From: Diploptera punctata
Lineage: Eukaryota; Arthropoda; Insecta; Blattodea; Blaberidae
NCBI GenBank assembly: GCA_030220185.1
Contig: JASPKZ010004571.1
Coordinates: 62,001 to 126,000, forward strand
Length of the DNA stretch: 64,000 bases
Reading direction: 5' to 3'
In this document: positions 54,383-64,000 of the stretch, piece after piece
Position numbering within the stretch: the stretch's first letter is position 1
Layout: every line of letters starts with the position of its first letter
Translations under genes and position numbers: made by a program
Notes under the pieces: model-generated
What the model saw: the letters and a program-made list of their open reading frames with translations, nothing else
Database searches by the model: none
What the model was told of the DNA's origin: nothing

Positions 54383-54978
54383 GACTATTTAACTCATGTC
54401 GCAAATGGTAGTCAATGACCAATCACGTTTCAATGAATTCTGTTTTACACCAATGACAGTCGTGTTTCACCTCGCTCTTTATCGATTTCTCTTTATCAGC
54501 TCTTGCTTTTGTGATAAAGAAAGCTCCTCGTTTTTTAATATTCTGAACAGGTTAGACCATTATTTTTCTCCAACAAATACATTGAATATAGCAAATAATG
54601 AATAGATTCAGTGATTTCAAAATATAAATGATAACCTATAATGTTGATTATAATAGTATGTTGTGTTTCATTATTTCTCCACTAGAGTGCATTCTTACAA
54701 TATTGCGATCCTATTTGACCATAAATAATATGATCGAGTTGCAGTGAATATACATAACCTCACATTTCTAATTTGTTTTCAAACATCGCCGTTTACATTA
54801 ACTAAATAAACATTTTAAAACACAGGTAACTATATTCAAATAATTATTTTTAGTAAAGAACTTAATTTTATTCGTTAAATAGTCCTAACAAATGTCACTC
54901 TGGATTTCCAAATTCTCTAGATAAATTCACGACTCACGAATATCGATAATTTTGAAATCACTCGTGGTATTACTTATG
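54381..54978 (+). mobile_element. Family M copy 6
   Basis: Starts ctatttaactcatgtcgc directly at the end of copy 5 and ends tattacttatgataa. Tandem placement defines both family boundaries. Confidence 0.75.
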
Positions 54979-55436
54979 ATAAACTCATACATCTGAGTTT
55001 TTCAGGATTTAGGTCTACTTTACGAATCCGAGTAATCAACTGAAAAAGTTATCAATTATGTACTCGTATGCATATATTCATGCATTCAAGGATAATGAAT
55101 CTAGTCGCGTGCTTTTGCGATAAACATGCAAATAAATTAGCATTAAAAATAAAATAGAATGTCAAATAGAACTAATAAGTTATCTTAAATTTTTAAATAC
55201 TAATTCATTAAATTTGATTGTTTACTGTCCTTCAGCGGAACCATTTTAAAATAAGACAGAAGATATTGACGATGTGAAAGCCACAAAGGAAACTGTGTCG
55301 ATTCTACACTATCATTAGTAAATTTCAAACCAAAGTCACGTGACCGCAGTTAAATCGGGAAACTTTGTTTTGTTCTTCTGGGTGAAAGATTAGTAGCAGC
55401 TTTAAAGCTCACCAAGAGAGATATTTGTGTTTCCGA
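54979..55436. promoter_or_regulatory. Possible LINE 5' UTR upstream of the PHD ORF
   Basis: No ORF; contains cacgtgac near 55337. It could be the 5' UTR of a non-LTR element, given the ORF that follows. Weak call. Confidence 0.3.
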
Positions 55437-56048
55437 ATGTCCAGCAACTGCGGTGCTTGTGGTGTCACCCTCCACAAATTCAAAGAGATCATCAGATGCA
55501 GTGGGAAGTGTGGGCAGATCTATCACCCTAACTGCACCAGTGTTCACATGGCAACTAAAGTTTCTACAATGAAAGCTCAGTGGGTTTGTAACCTCTGTAA
55601 AAGCACGTCTCAGAATAAAACATTACGCAATGCAGAATACAAAAAGCATTTAAAAGAAAAATCTAAGTTTAATGTAGGAAATAAATATGATAAAAAATAT
55701 GAAGATAATGTAGATTTTTCTAATGAATTCACAAATTTAAATAAGAAATATGAAGAGCTTAGCACTAATGTGGAGTGTTTAAGAAATGAGATTAGAAAAA
55801 TTAAAAAAGTCAGTGAAGATCTCAAGTGTATGAATAACGAGTTGTGTGATAATTTTCAAAATATGCAAAGCGAACTGTCAGAGATGCGCAGGTTCAAGAG
55901 AAAAACAAGCTATCATACATCGACTATAGCAGCATACTATAAGAACATTAATTATTTCTTAAAGAATATTTCGGAATCTTTATATTTCCATTTGTATTTT
56001 GTAGCAATGTTTTTGATTATCTATGCGATTTCACAATTATTTAAATGA
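55437..56048 (+). CDS. PHD-finger, coiled-coil protein (LINE ORF1-like) with a hydrophobic tail
   Basis: From the ATG at 55437 the ORF has ~203 codons. Residues 5-54 form a C4HC3 PHD pattern: CGAC, CSGKC, HPNC, then WVCNLC. Residues ~85-155 are charged and heptad-like (coiled coil). PHD plus coiled coil is known from ORF1 of some CR1/Jockey-like LINEs, but there is no esterase or RNA-binding domain after it. The last ~22 residues (LYFHLYFVAMFLIIYAISQL) look like a membrane segment, unusual for ORF1. No frameshift. Alternative: a host gene exon or a gene captured by a repeat. Function not assigned. Confidence 0.6.
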   Translation: MSSNCGACGVTLHKFKEIIRCSGKCGQIYHPNCTSVHMATKVSTMKAQWVCNLCKSTSQNKTLRNAEYKKHLKEKSKFNVGNKYDKKYEDNVDFSNEFTNLNKKYEELSTNVECLRNEIRKIKKVSEDLKCMNNELCDNFQNMQSELSEMRRFKRKTSYHTSTIAAYYKNINYFLKNISESLYFHLYFVAMFLIIYAISQLFK

Positions 56049-56628
56049 TAACTTATATTTAATGTTGTTTTACAGAATCATTATATCATTCAATATACTA
56101 ACCGGGGTTCACGTGAGCCCATTACTAAATACCGGATTTTCGGTAAATAAAAAAAAGTAGAGAAGGCAGGCAAGACGGCGCTTAAAATATACAATATAAT
56201 GTAGGTAGGAGAAAAATACATTTATATTTTTAAACAATTAGATTGTTTACAAATAAACATTACTATTACAAAGATAAATACCAACTAGATAGTATAACTG
56301 TCACAGGATTGATGATCGGGGTAAGAGGTACTATACCAGGATTCTTAGCCAAATTTTGGAATTCCTTAGATTTGGACAGGGTGTATCTTTCTAGAATTGC
56401 CATCGCTGCCATTAGAGGATCAATTTCAATTTTAAGAAACCCTATTTACAAAATTACTTTATAGCATGTATACTTCAATTAGGCCTACAAGTTGGATTTT
56501 TTAAAATATATTTACAAAATGTATTTCATCAATTACAAAAATTAATTGTCTGTATCACTTTGTCCTTGGGGCAATCCTCTAATGAGGAAAGTTTTATATA
56601 ATAATAAAACTCGTCCTTTCTAATAATG
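56049..56628 (+). other. Downstream region with a short LINE-like C-terminal ORF
   Basis: Plus 56243-56464: ITVTGLMIGVRGTIPGFLAK and ISILRNPIYKITL. This style recalls the very C-terminal domain of some LINE ORF2 proteins (from memory, low certainty). If so, 55437-56464 could be two ends of one internally deleted LINE. Confidence 0.4.
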
Positions 56629-56644
56629 TTTATCTTTTGTTACA

Positions 56645-57233
56645 ATACTAATAAAACTCGTATCAAATTCCGTTGAGGTGAATACTCTTAAGATAAAGAC
56701 TTAAAATATGTACCTTTTGGCAGGTGCCGTCGTCCTCGGAAGTTAACTTCTATCATCAGCAGGATGAGCATCTGCTACTAGTTGTTGTTGTTGTTTAAGA
56801 TGTTGTAGACTCCAGTTGTCTTTAGTAGCAACTGACTTGTTTTTACGATCTCGTATAATGTGTTTATGTTTATGCCCAAATATATCATCAACGCTGATCA
56901 TAGAATGGACATAATAGAAAACATTCCAACAATAATTCATAAAGATATGATTCCAGCTAAGATAAATATATTTCAGGACCTTGAAATTATAAAAGAAATA
57001 AAGAACACCTTACTTCTTAATGAACAACCCATTATACGAGATCGTCAAAAACAAGTCAGTTGCTGCTAAAGACCCTTGAGTCTATAACGTCTTAAACAAC
57101 AACTAGTAGCAGATAATCATCCTGCTGATGATGGAAGTTAACTTCCGAAAGGCCTCCAGATAACATTTTAAATATAATATTTTAACACAGTTGAGGACGA
57201 CAGCACCTGCCAGAAGGTACATATTTTAAGTTT
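56645..57233. mobile_element. Fold-back Penelope-like element with 16-bp TSD
   Basis: TSD tttatcttttgttaca at 56629-56644 and 57234-57249. The right part (56830-57233, plus) has HRMDIIENIPTIIHKDMIPA, KINIFQDLEIIKEIKNTLLL and NEQPI, then tail with hammerhead at 57121. The left part (56690-56830) is the same tail inverted, with its ribozyme cut short. Outer ends carry gttgaggacgac on the right, but gtcgtcctcgg on the left. Confidence 0.9.
57121..57160 (+). ncRNA. Hammerhead ribozyme-like motif, best candidate
   Basis: CTG (57122-57124) pairs with CAG (57157-57159). Core CTGATGA 57125-57131, one T, helix II GGAAG-TTAA-CTTCC (perfect 5 bp), GAAA 57147-57150, palindrome AGGCCT, C at the cleavage position. 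Every invariant residue is present; only the single extra T before helix II and the short helix III differ from canonical hammerheads. Confidence 0.75.
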
Positions 57234-57249
57234 TTTATCTTTTGTTACA

Positions 57250-58729
57250 CTTAAATGGAAATTATTTTCGTTTTCACTAACACTGCAATTCAGTCTGATA
57301 ATTTAAATTCTTCAATTGTGTTTTAAATTGACGGTCAGATGTATATAAATTTATGACACTGTTAAAACACTTGCTTTATAAATTAAATCTGCCGACACTA
57401 TCTTTACAACAGCTGAATTTGAACTAACAGTTACTTCTATTTACTACCAAATATAAGCCAATAAATGTTCTTTTATTGTAAATATTACCATATAAAATAA
57501 TTACAAAAAGACAGAATAGTATTCAAAATAAGCTGCAAAATACAAAATATGTATGAATAAAGCATTCCCATAATGACCGATAGATCATTAACAATACATC
57601 TGTACATTAAATATTTTCTGACACCAATAAAAAAGGCATTTCGCCATAAATCCAAGCTGCACTCGTCAGAATGTTTTAACATGGCGTTGCCATTACCAAC
57701 ACATACTCTAAATATTTCACATTTTCTCGTATTTACTCTACATTGTTTTTCAAATTGTATTAAATAAAACACTTACACGAAGTATAATAATAAATAACTG
57801 GAGTGCAAGTGTACTCCAGTTAGTATTTCCTGTGGCAAATCCATTTATTGTAAAATGTAACTTTTATTACCCATCAAATTTAGTTATCACTTTATGATGG
57901 ATATATAATATTACTGGATTTTGATGTTTGTATTCATTTAGATTGATTGGAAATACCCTTCCTCTTTGAGGTTCAGTTGTATGGCGCTTAGTAATTCATG
58001 TAGTTTTTTTTAAGCTTGCTTTGCGAAAAGCATAAGAATAAAAAATATTACAACTGAAAACCCATTAACACTCAGGAGATAGTCAGTACGCTACATCATG
58101 TCATAATTAAAAATAGTTCTGCATTCATCACCTGCAGAAGTCTAAATATGGAACTTCAGCAACAACAAAATAAAAATCAATGCACTGCAGCAATTTAAAT
58201 AGCTTCCAACATGGAAGCAAGCACTATAATTTCAAGAAAATTGTCCCTAAATTATATATTATACTGGGTAAAAAATTTGGGCAACGTCTTGTGCCTCCCA
58301 GATTTTCATGGTTCAATGCAGTTCCTGACTTCAAAAAGTCAATATCATACCCACAGTATCAATAGTTCTCAAGGATATTAACATATATGTTGGATAAATA
58401 CACATATTTGTTAAATACAGAGAAAAATGAGAAATACGTTGGGCATCCTATTGTTTGTCCTAGTTTTTCCCAGTTCTTATAATTCAGGTCTCCTGAGTTC
58501 AAAAATGTCAATGTCATCCATATCATCAGTAGTTCTCATGTAAATTAATATACTTGTTAAATTCAGAGGAAAGTGACAAATACGTTGGACATCCTATTGC
58601 TGTACCAGTTACTTCTTAAATATATTTCCGATATAAACCAATCGAGCGTATAAAATGGAATTCGTTTCAACATCGCTGGCATAGTAATTCACTAATTAAA
58701 AGTGAAGTTGTGATCGTAGTTTTCTTTTG
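57250..58729. other. Spacer with diverged repeats near 58260-58640
   Basis: tattgyktgtmccagtt-like and aataygttgggcatcctatt segments recur around 58430 and 58580, with gacttcaaaaagtcaatatc and gttcaaaaatgtcaatgtca between. No gene recognised. Confidence 0.45.
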
Positions 58730-58734
58730 TATTC

Positions 58735-60023
58735 CTATGGGAAATTTTTCACCAAATTTGAAACGTAGTTCCTCGTCATGCTTGTATCCCATCTGCCCTG
58801 ATACCGTAAATCTATGCTCTTCATATCTGAATGGAATCGTTCTTCATGTTCTTCGCTCACATCGCCCAAATTTGGTCTAAATAATTCCAAATGTGAGTGT
58901 AGATAATGTAATTTTATTGACATTCTGCAACTAAAGATACGATATATACGAGCAAGTTCTAATTGAACTCTCAATAATTACGGCTTTTGTTGTTTCCAAG
59001 GAATCCATGGACAACATTACCAAATACATGCCAGGCACTTTTTTCCAACTTGTCTCTATTTGTTCAAAGTTAGCGAACTTAGCATCTGTCTAATCTGATG
59101 TCCTGTAAAACTTCCAGCAAATACTTTTGCATCAGACAAAATTGGGAAAATAAAGCGAATATGTTGCAAGCATCTGACTAATTAATCTAAGCTTTGCCGT
59201 ACTGCTTTACTAGTACCAACTAATGTGGACAGGTGGCAATTTTTTTTCCCCCTGTCAACTAGAGATTCGTATAGAACAACATGATGTCTTGCAACAAGTT
59301 TATTTCTTAAATGCCACTATTGTTGGATGTAGTGTTTGTAAGTATTCACCTTTCCCATAGGCACAGAAAATATAGATTCTTAGAAAATCCTCCTTGGAGT
59401 CCCAGCAAAAACATATCATCCTAAAGTATTCACAAACATCCCACTAGTAGTGACTATTTTCTAGTAACAATTTAACAATAATGTAATCCTCTTTCAATAA
59501 AACAAAATGACCATCAGGAAGAGGTGGATAATTGTTTGTTGCCATTATCCAACATTACAGCTTCCAAAATCTTAGCTGCTCTATCCATGAAAAGACGCCA
59601 AGCAGTGGGATTGTTTTCTATTCTAATTTCATCAAAAATAATGTTGATGTTACTACAATGACAGAGGCAAAAATCTTGCTTGTAGTATTGTGCAAACGTA
59701 TATTGCAGCTTTCTATATTTCGAGACCTTGCATCTGCTGTCTAACATTTTCCATTCTTGGAGGCGGGATTCTAGGCATTCTGCTTTTGATTTAGGTAAAT
59801 CTAGATCACGTATCTGATTATCATGTTCCTCCTGATTTGGAAAAGTATACTTCTTGGTTGAAGCATCAACATATTCAGAGTCACTGCGGTCAGACATGGC
59901 TAGAAGCTTCATTGGCGATAAAATTTCTTCTGCATCACTGGTAGGTGATTCATGAATAGGAAGTACTGACCTATGTGGGAGTGCAGTGATGGACGATGGA
60001 ATTCTGAAAGCTACAGTCTTCAT
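58735..60023 (-). pseudogene. Relic of an unidentified multi-copy insect protein
   Basis: Minus 59514-60023 (169 codons): DLDLPKSKAECLESRLQEWK then NNPTAWRLFMDRAAKILEAV and LDNGNK. Minus 58735-58974: MSIKLHYLHSHLELFRPNLG, VSEEHEERFHSDMKSIDLRY, QGRWDTSM. Both ends match, from memory, one widespread uncharacterised protein found in many copies in insect genomes. The ~540 bp between is degraded. Multi-copy behaviour suggests a transposon- or virus-derived origin, but no domain identifies it. Confidence 0.6.
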
Positions 60024-60833
60024 CCATGTTTTATATTTTAAATATGACCAATCATACAGAAATAATAATCATCATGCTGTTTCGATGGATATCTACAAAT
60101 TCCGGGAGCAGTAAATGACATTTATATCCGAGATCCCCGTATCCTTCTCTCCAAATTTTATTTACAGGAACTGCAAGCAGACGTGTGGAGCCCCTGATTT
60201 ATCCGATAGCCTATTGGAACCCCAAAGTAAACACTTTAAGCTATGTAATATTTAGTTCCTGAAATTATTTTGTACTTTTTCCCCTTTAAACTTACGTAAT
60301 ATCCGTAGCCATAGCAGAAAGAATCAGGAGAATTATTTCAGTTAATTTTGGAAGTCATACTCAAATATTAAACTAGTCTGAAATAGAAAATAATACAAGA
60401 AATTATATTCTGATCGTAGCGTATTGATTTGGAAAAAACTAAAAACATATTTGAAATTAGCGCAAAACTCTGAATCACAAACATGTAAAATACCGAGAGG
60501 AACATTTTTACTGTAGTCCAGTGTTATCATTCTAAATATAATACAATTTGAACAACTGCGAGTACTAAAAAATCAGTACTTACGCGTTTAATAAGAGAAA
60601 ATAAACTTATATTTGCTGGCCATACATGCATTGCGTATTTTTATTGGTAATTCTTAACTTTTATTCGTCATATTTTTTTATTTTATTCGTCATTTTTGTA
60701 TTTTTTAGGTCGTAAATGCATGTTTTATTTTGCAGTTTTTACCAATTTATAGGTCATTAAATGCCTTGCTCTACTCATTAAATAAATCCATAGCAAATCT
60801 GAAGATTTCGTATTCGTATTATGTCATCTAGTA
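60024..60833. other. AT-rich spacer
   Basis: Only short (ttttattcgtcat) repeats near 60650-60695. Nothing else recognised. Confidence 0.45.
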
Positions 60834-60843
60834 TACATTTTGA

Positions 60844-61158
60844 GGGGGCACGCCGTAGCGTAGTGGTTAAGGTACTGAGCTACAACCCGGAGGGTCGAGG
60901 GTTCAAGTCCCGTTGGGGTCAGGATTTTTAAACTGACCCAAACCCTCTGGCGGCACTATGGCCCTGGGGTCGACTCAGCCTCTAACTGAAATGAGTACTA
61001 GACGGTTGTTCTGGGGGTAAAGGCTGCCGTCACGCAGGGCTGACAACCCGGCTGACATAAAGTGCCGATTGTCTAGAAAAAGTGGGAGCCTTAATCTCCT
61101 ACTACCCCAAGGGCCTCCGGGTCTGTTGTGGGATCACTTTACTTTTACTTTTACTTAG
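60844..61158 (+). mobile_element. tRNA-derived SINE (family S1)
   Basis: gggggcacgccgtagcgtag start, B box gggttcaagtccc, full body, cttttacttttac tail. TSD tacattttga at 60834-60843 and 61159-61168. Confidence 0.95.
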
Positions 61159-61325
61159 TACATTTTGATAGTAGAACCTGATGACGTTGTAATGAGTAAT
61201 GAGACGCTAGTGTAAGTTAGTATTCTTTAACATATTTTGTTCATAAGACAAAATCATTGACACGTCTAGATTTTTATTAATTTTTACGTCTATTTTCCAA
61301 TCTCATATGCATTTTATATGTTCGT

Positions 61326-61530
61326 GCCCTGCGCTGTAGCCGAGCGGTTTAAGGCATGATATCTTTGTGCAGTGCTATTTTTGTTTTATTTAGTTTATTT
61401 ATTTTACCTGATGGAGTTAAATCTGTAAGGTCTTCTCTTCCACTTCACCAGGGTTAAATTATACATAGGCCTATAATAAACAAATTATGAATAATTTACA
61501 TGTTGACTAATGTTACATAATAGATATAGG
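61326..61530. mobile_element. SINE S3 head scrap and LINE 3' hairpin
   Basis: 61330-61370 has gctgtagccgagcggtttaa (S3 head, plus). 61382-61530 is the LINE 3' hairpin type (minus), as at 19577. Confidence 0.55.
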
Positions 61531-62763
61531 CCTACAGTCCTACTAATAAAAATCTCTTATACAGGCTTTCATCGGTTGTTTAGTTAGACAATGTATAAGC
61601 CTTATATATATCACGTATAATTTCCTTGGTAATAAACGTTGTACAGGAGCTGTATAACAATACAATCCTTATACACAATACGTCACATATTCGTCATCAT
61701 TATGACGTCAGAACATAGTACGCGCCATTTGTAACGGAAAGAAAACATCAATAACTTGTGATTAACAGTGTAAGAAATGAGTATGGATAAGAATTAATAC
61801 AGATTCCCTAATTGGAGAGGTATGGAAAAAATAAGTGTGTTTTAATTTATTTACATTTTTCATTAGGCAATGTCAAATAAATCGTAGAATATGTTTCACA
61901 GGTAATATGCTGCCAGACAAGAACTTCAAACAATACTTGGAAATTAATAAAAGTTTTCTCATTACTTATGAATTATATACAGTGTTTTAAGAATCGTTAG
62001 AAAACGTTCAAAATAATAGGAAATATTAGTGATAACAGAATAACCCCTTAAGAAAAAAAATTACATGTGGCTTCATCGGGAATCGAACCTGGTACCTCAC
62101 GGACTGTAGTCGGAAGACCTAACCACTAGACTATCACCCTAATGAATGGTTGTTGTACTAATGCTACCTTTATAATTAAAAACATTTTATATCGGTATGT
62201 TTGTCATATATTAATGATGTAAGAAAGTTTTGTTAAAATAATATTACTAAACATTTAAACTATATTCAGGTTAAATCTTTTCCCAAAGCAACTATTATAG
62301 AACATATTATTTTGTGAATCAATGTTCAATTTTAAAATATTATTAATCGAGAATGAATGTAACAAAAGGCATTTTATGATGCCTTTATTTTCCTACCCAC
62401 AGCTTTATTAATATTATTTATGTCCTGTGTACCCATCAAACAGTCGTTAAAGTGTTGCATTTTGCGTTAAATTTAAGGAAACGTTTAATCAATATCATAA
62501 GAAAACAATCAGCTGACATTGAAGTCCGCCATTTTGTCTAGTTACACAATCCTTTAAACAAGGTTGGAGGCATGTATAACGATTCCCATGTAAATTTGTA
62601 CACCTCTTATACACTGAACAGCTAATACACTGTTTATTAGTAAGAATTCTCAACTGAGATGTGAATAAACCTTGTATAAAAGTTATATATGGATTATTAG
62701 TAAGAGGGATAGACTACACAATATAAAGTTGATAACGGAAAGAAATAAAAATAGTAACAATAA
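61531..62763. other. Region holding a tRNA-like SINE head; possible weak TIR element
   Basis: Minus 62067-62140 has tagtctagtggttagg and ccaggttcgattcccg (SINE head, family S6). ctactaataaaaatctctta near 61541 and its loose inverse near 62670-62700 might be TIRs. Otherwise no coding signal. Confidence 0.4.
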
Positions 62764-63303
62764 TAACTAACTAACTAACTAACTGGCACTATCGAACCCG
62801 TTGGTTCATGGCCGCGGGGACATAAGCTTTCCATACATCCCTATCCTGAGCTAATGTTTTCCAATCATTCCCTGTATAATCCACTTCCCTCAAATCACAG
62901 TGTTATTATCTCACCTCACTCTTGGTCAACCAACTGGACGTTTTCCCTCTGGCTTTCCAACAAGAAGCTTCCATGCACGTCTTTCATTCCCCATTCGTGC
63001 CATATGTCCTGTCCATCGCAGTCTACGAGACTTAACTGTTCTTATTATATCTGGCTTCCTATAAAGACCACGCATCTCACTGTTATGAAGTCTTCTCCAT
63101 TCACCTGTCTGTTCATCTCTCTTTCGTCCAAACATTTTCCTAATAACTTTATTGTCAAATACTTGTAATCTCCTTTCCTCCCTTAAAGTAAGAGTCCATG
63201 TTTCGCATCCATCTAATATAGCTGGTAGAATAATAGCTTTATATATTTTCAGTTTAACGTTTTTGAAAGGAGTTACGACGTCAAGAGTCTTTGCAATTCA
63301 TAA
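62764..63303 (-). mobile_element. LINE A 3' end
   Basis: Tail actaactaactaactaact at 62764. Minus 62926-63135 encodes EWRRLHNSEMRGLYRKPDII, GHMARMGNERRAWKLLVGKP. Upstream, the LILPVILYG region is near 63190-63240. Confidence 0.92.
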
Positions 63304-63311
63304 TATCACAT

Positions 63312-63314
<3 letters not shown>

Positions 63315-63380
<66 letters not shown>
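63315..63380. repeat. (AAT)n microsatellite
   Basis: About 66 bp of AAT repeats; the SINE to its right is inserted in it, since AAT units continue at 63693. Confidence 0.95.
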
Positions 63381-63383
<3 letters not shown>

Positions 63384-63692
63384 GTAAAGTAAAGTAAAGT
63401 GATCCCACAACAGACCCGGAGGCCCTTGGGGTAGTAGGAGGTTAAGGCTCCCACTTTTACTAGACAATCGGCACTTCATGTCAGCCGGGTTGTCAGCCCT
63501 GCGTGACGGCCGCCTTTACCCCCAGAACAAGCGTCTGGTACTCATTTCCGTTAGAGGCTGAGTCGACCCCAGGGCCATAGTGCCGCCAGTGGGTTTGGGT
63601 CAGTTTAAAAATCCTGACCCCAACGGGACTTGAACCCTCGACCCTCCGGCTTGTAGCTCAGTGCCTTAACCACTACGCTACGGCGTGCCCCC
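63381..63692 (-). mobile_element. tRNA-derived SINE (family S1)
   Basis: Full-length minus copy: head ends at gcgtgcccc (63684-63692), tail aaagtaaagtaaagt at 63381. Flanked by AAT repeats. Confidence 0.95.
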
Positions 63693-63719
63693 AATAATAA
63701 TAATAACCATCGACTTGCT

Positions 63720-63930
63720 CTGATTTTAGTCCTCATGGGGGATTTTTTTTTCCTGGAATATCGACCATATGGGAAAAGTGCCCATCCAGCATCTTGAGGA
63801 ATTTTGATAGTTACAATAAGTTGCAGGTTGAGAAATCAGCTATAACATCCAGGGGGACTTGATTAACTGATCACATTATACCCTATATTTATACTGTGAT
63901 TAATACATGCAGATATGAGGCCAGCTACCG
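63720..63930 (+). mobile_element. SINE S3 body, head missing
   Basis: tcctcatgggggattttttt, gggaaaagtgcccatccagc and gttgagaaatcagctataac match the S3 body of 34573-34840 in order. Confidence 0.7.
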
Positions 63931-64000
63931 GCTGGTGTAACAAGGGCCTCCTAGATATATCACGCCATAGAGAACTGAAAAACATGTTATTTTATTTATG

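Noticed and set aside
56745..56790. Hammerhead on the left arm of the 56645 element
   Set aside because: The sequence after helix II jumps from GA to the outer tail, deleting GAAA and helix III.

Overview
The window is repeat-dominated eukaryotic DNA, AT-rich, with no bacterial-type operons and no convincing host gene. The transposon families, tRNA-derived SINEs and microsatellites point to an insect with a large, repeat-rich genome. From memory, the family-A LINE tail and reverse transcriptase resemble cockroach sequences (Blattodea, e.g. Periplaneta); this is inference, since no search was run. Almost everything recognisable is a fragment of a mobile element, most of it broken by stops and frameshifts and often nested.

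Layout. 1-1405 is a ~109-bp satellite whose monomer contains the tail of a tRNA-derived SINE, and the array runs into that SINE (1359-1653). 1.9-7.1 kb: nested LINE 3' ends, two mariner/Tc1-like relics and a fold-back Penelope-like element (PLE). 7.2-15.6 kb: SINEs, two pogo/Tigger-like copies, LINE pieces and (AT)n-linked tRNA-like repeats. 15.7-24.7 kb: LINEs (one inserted next to another with a 15-bp target-site duplication, TSD), a cluster of three copies of an unclassified ~0.6-0.75 kb family ('M'), and a 107-bp palindromic MITE. 25-26 kb: two adjacent PLE fold-backs. 28.4-36.3 kb: PLE tail, pogo relic, M copy, LINE A copies, an RNase H LINE, SINEs and a mariner relic. 37.4-39.5 kb: PLE tails and a broken Tc1 transposase. 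39.8-43.0 kb: long inverted repeats carrying a structurally intact intron-containing tRNA-Tyr gene. 43.0-48.8 kb: the longest LINE A copy, two tiny PLE palindromes, a PLE with a GIY-YIG endonuclease ORF, and two more PLE structures, one split by LINE A. 50-52 kb: tRNA-like tandem repeats and SINEs. 52.6-55 kb: LINE A and M copies. 55.4-57.2 kb: a PHD-finger/coiled-coil ORF and another PLE fold-back. 58.7-60 kb: a relic of an unidentified multi-copy protein. 60.8-63.9 kb: SINEs and LINE A.

Most notable theme. At least a dozen insertions derive from the 3' ends of Penelope-like retroelements. Many are inverted, the endonuclease remnant is followed by a compact hammerhead-ribozyme-like motif (CUGANGA, helix II, GAAA, a short self-complementary helix III, then UA or UC), and several are flanked by perfect 10-16 bp TSDs. 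Hammerhead motifs in PLEs are established knowledge. The reduction to minimal palindromes that still have TSDs, and the several sub-families side by side, are what deserve follow-up.
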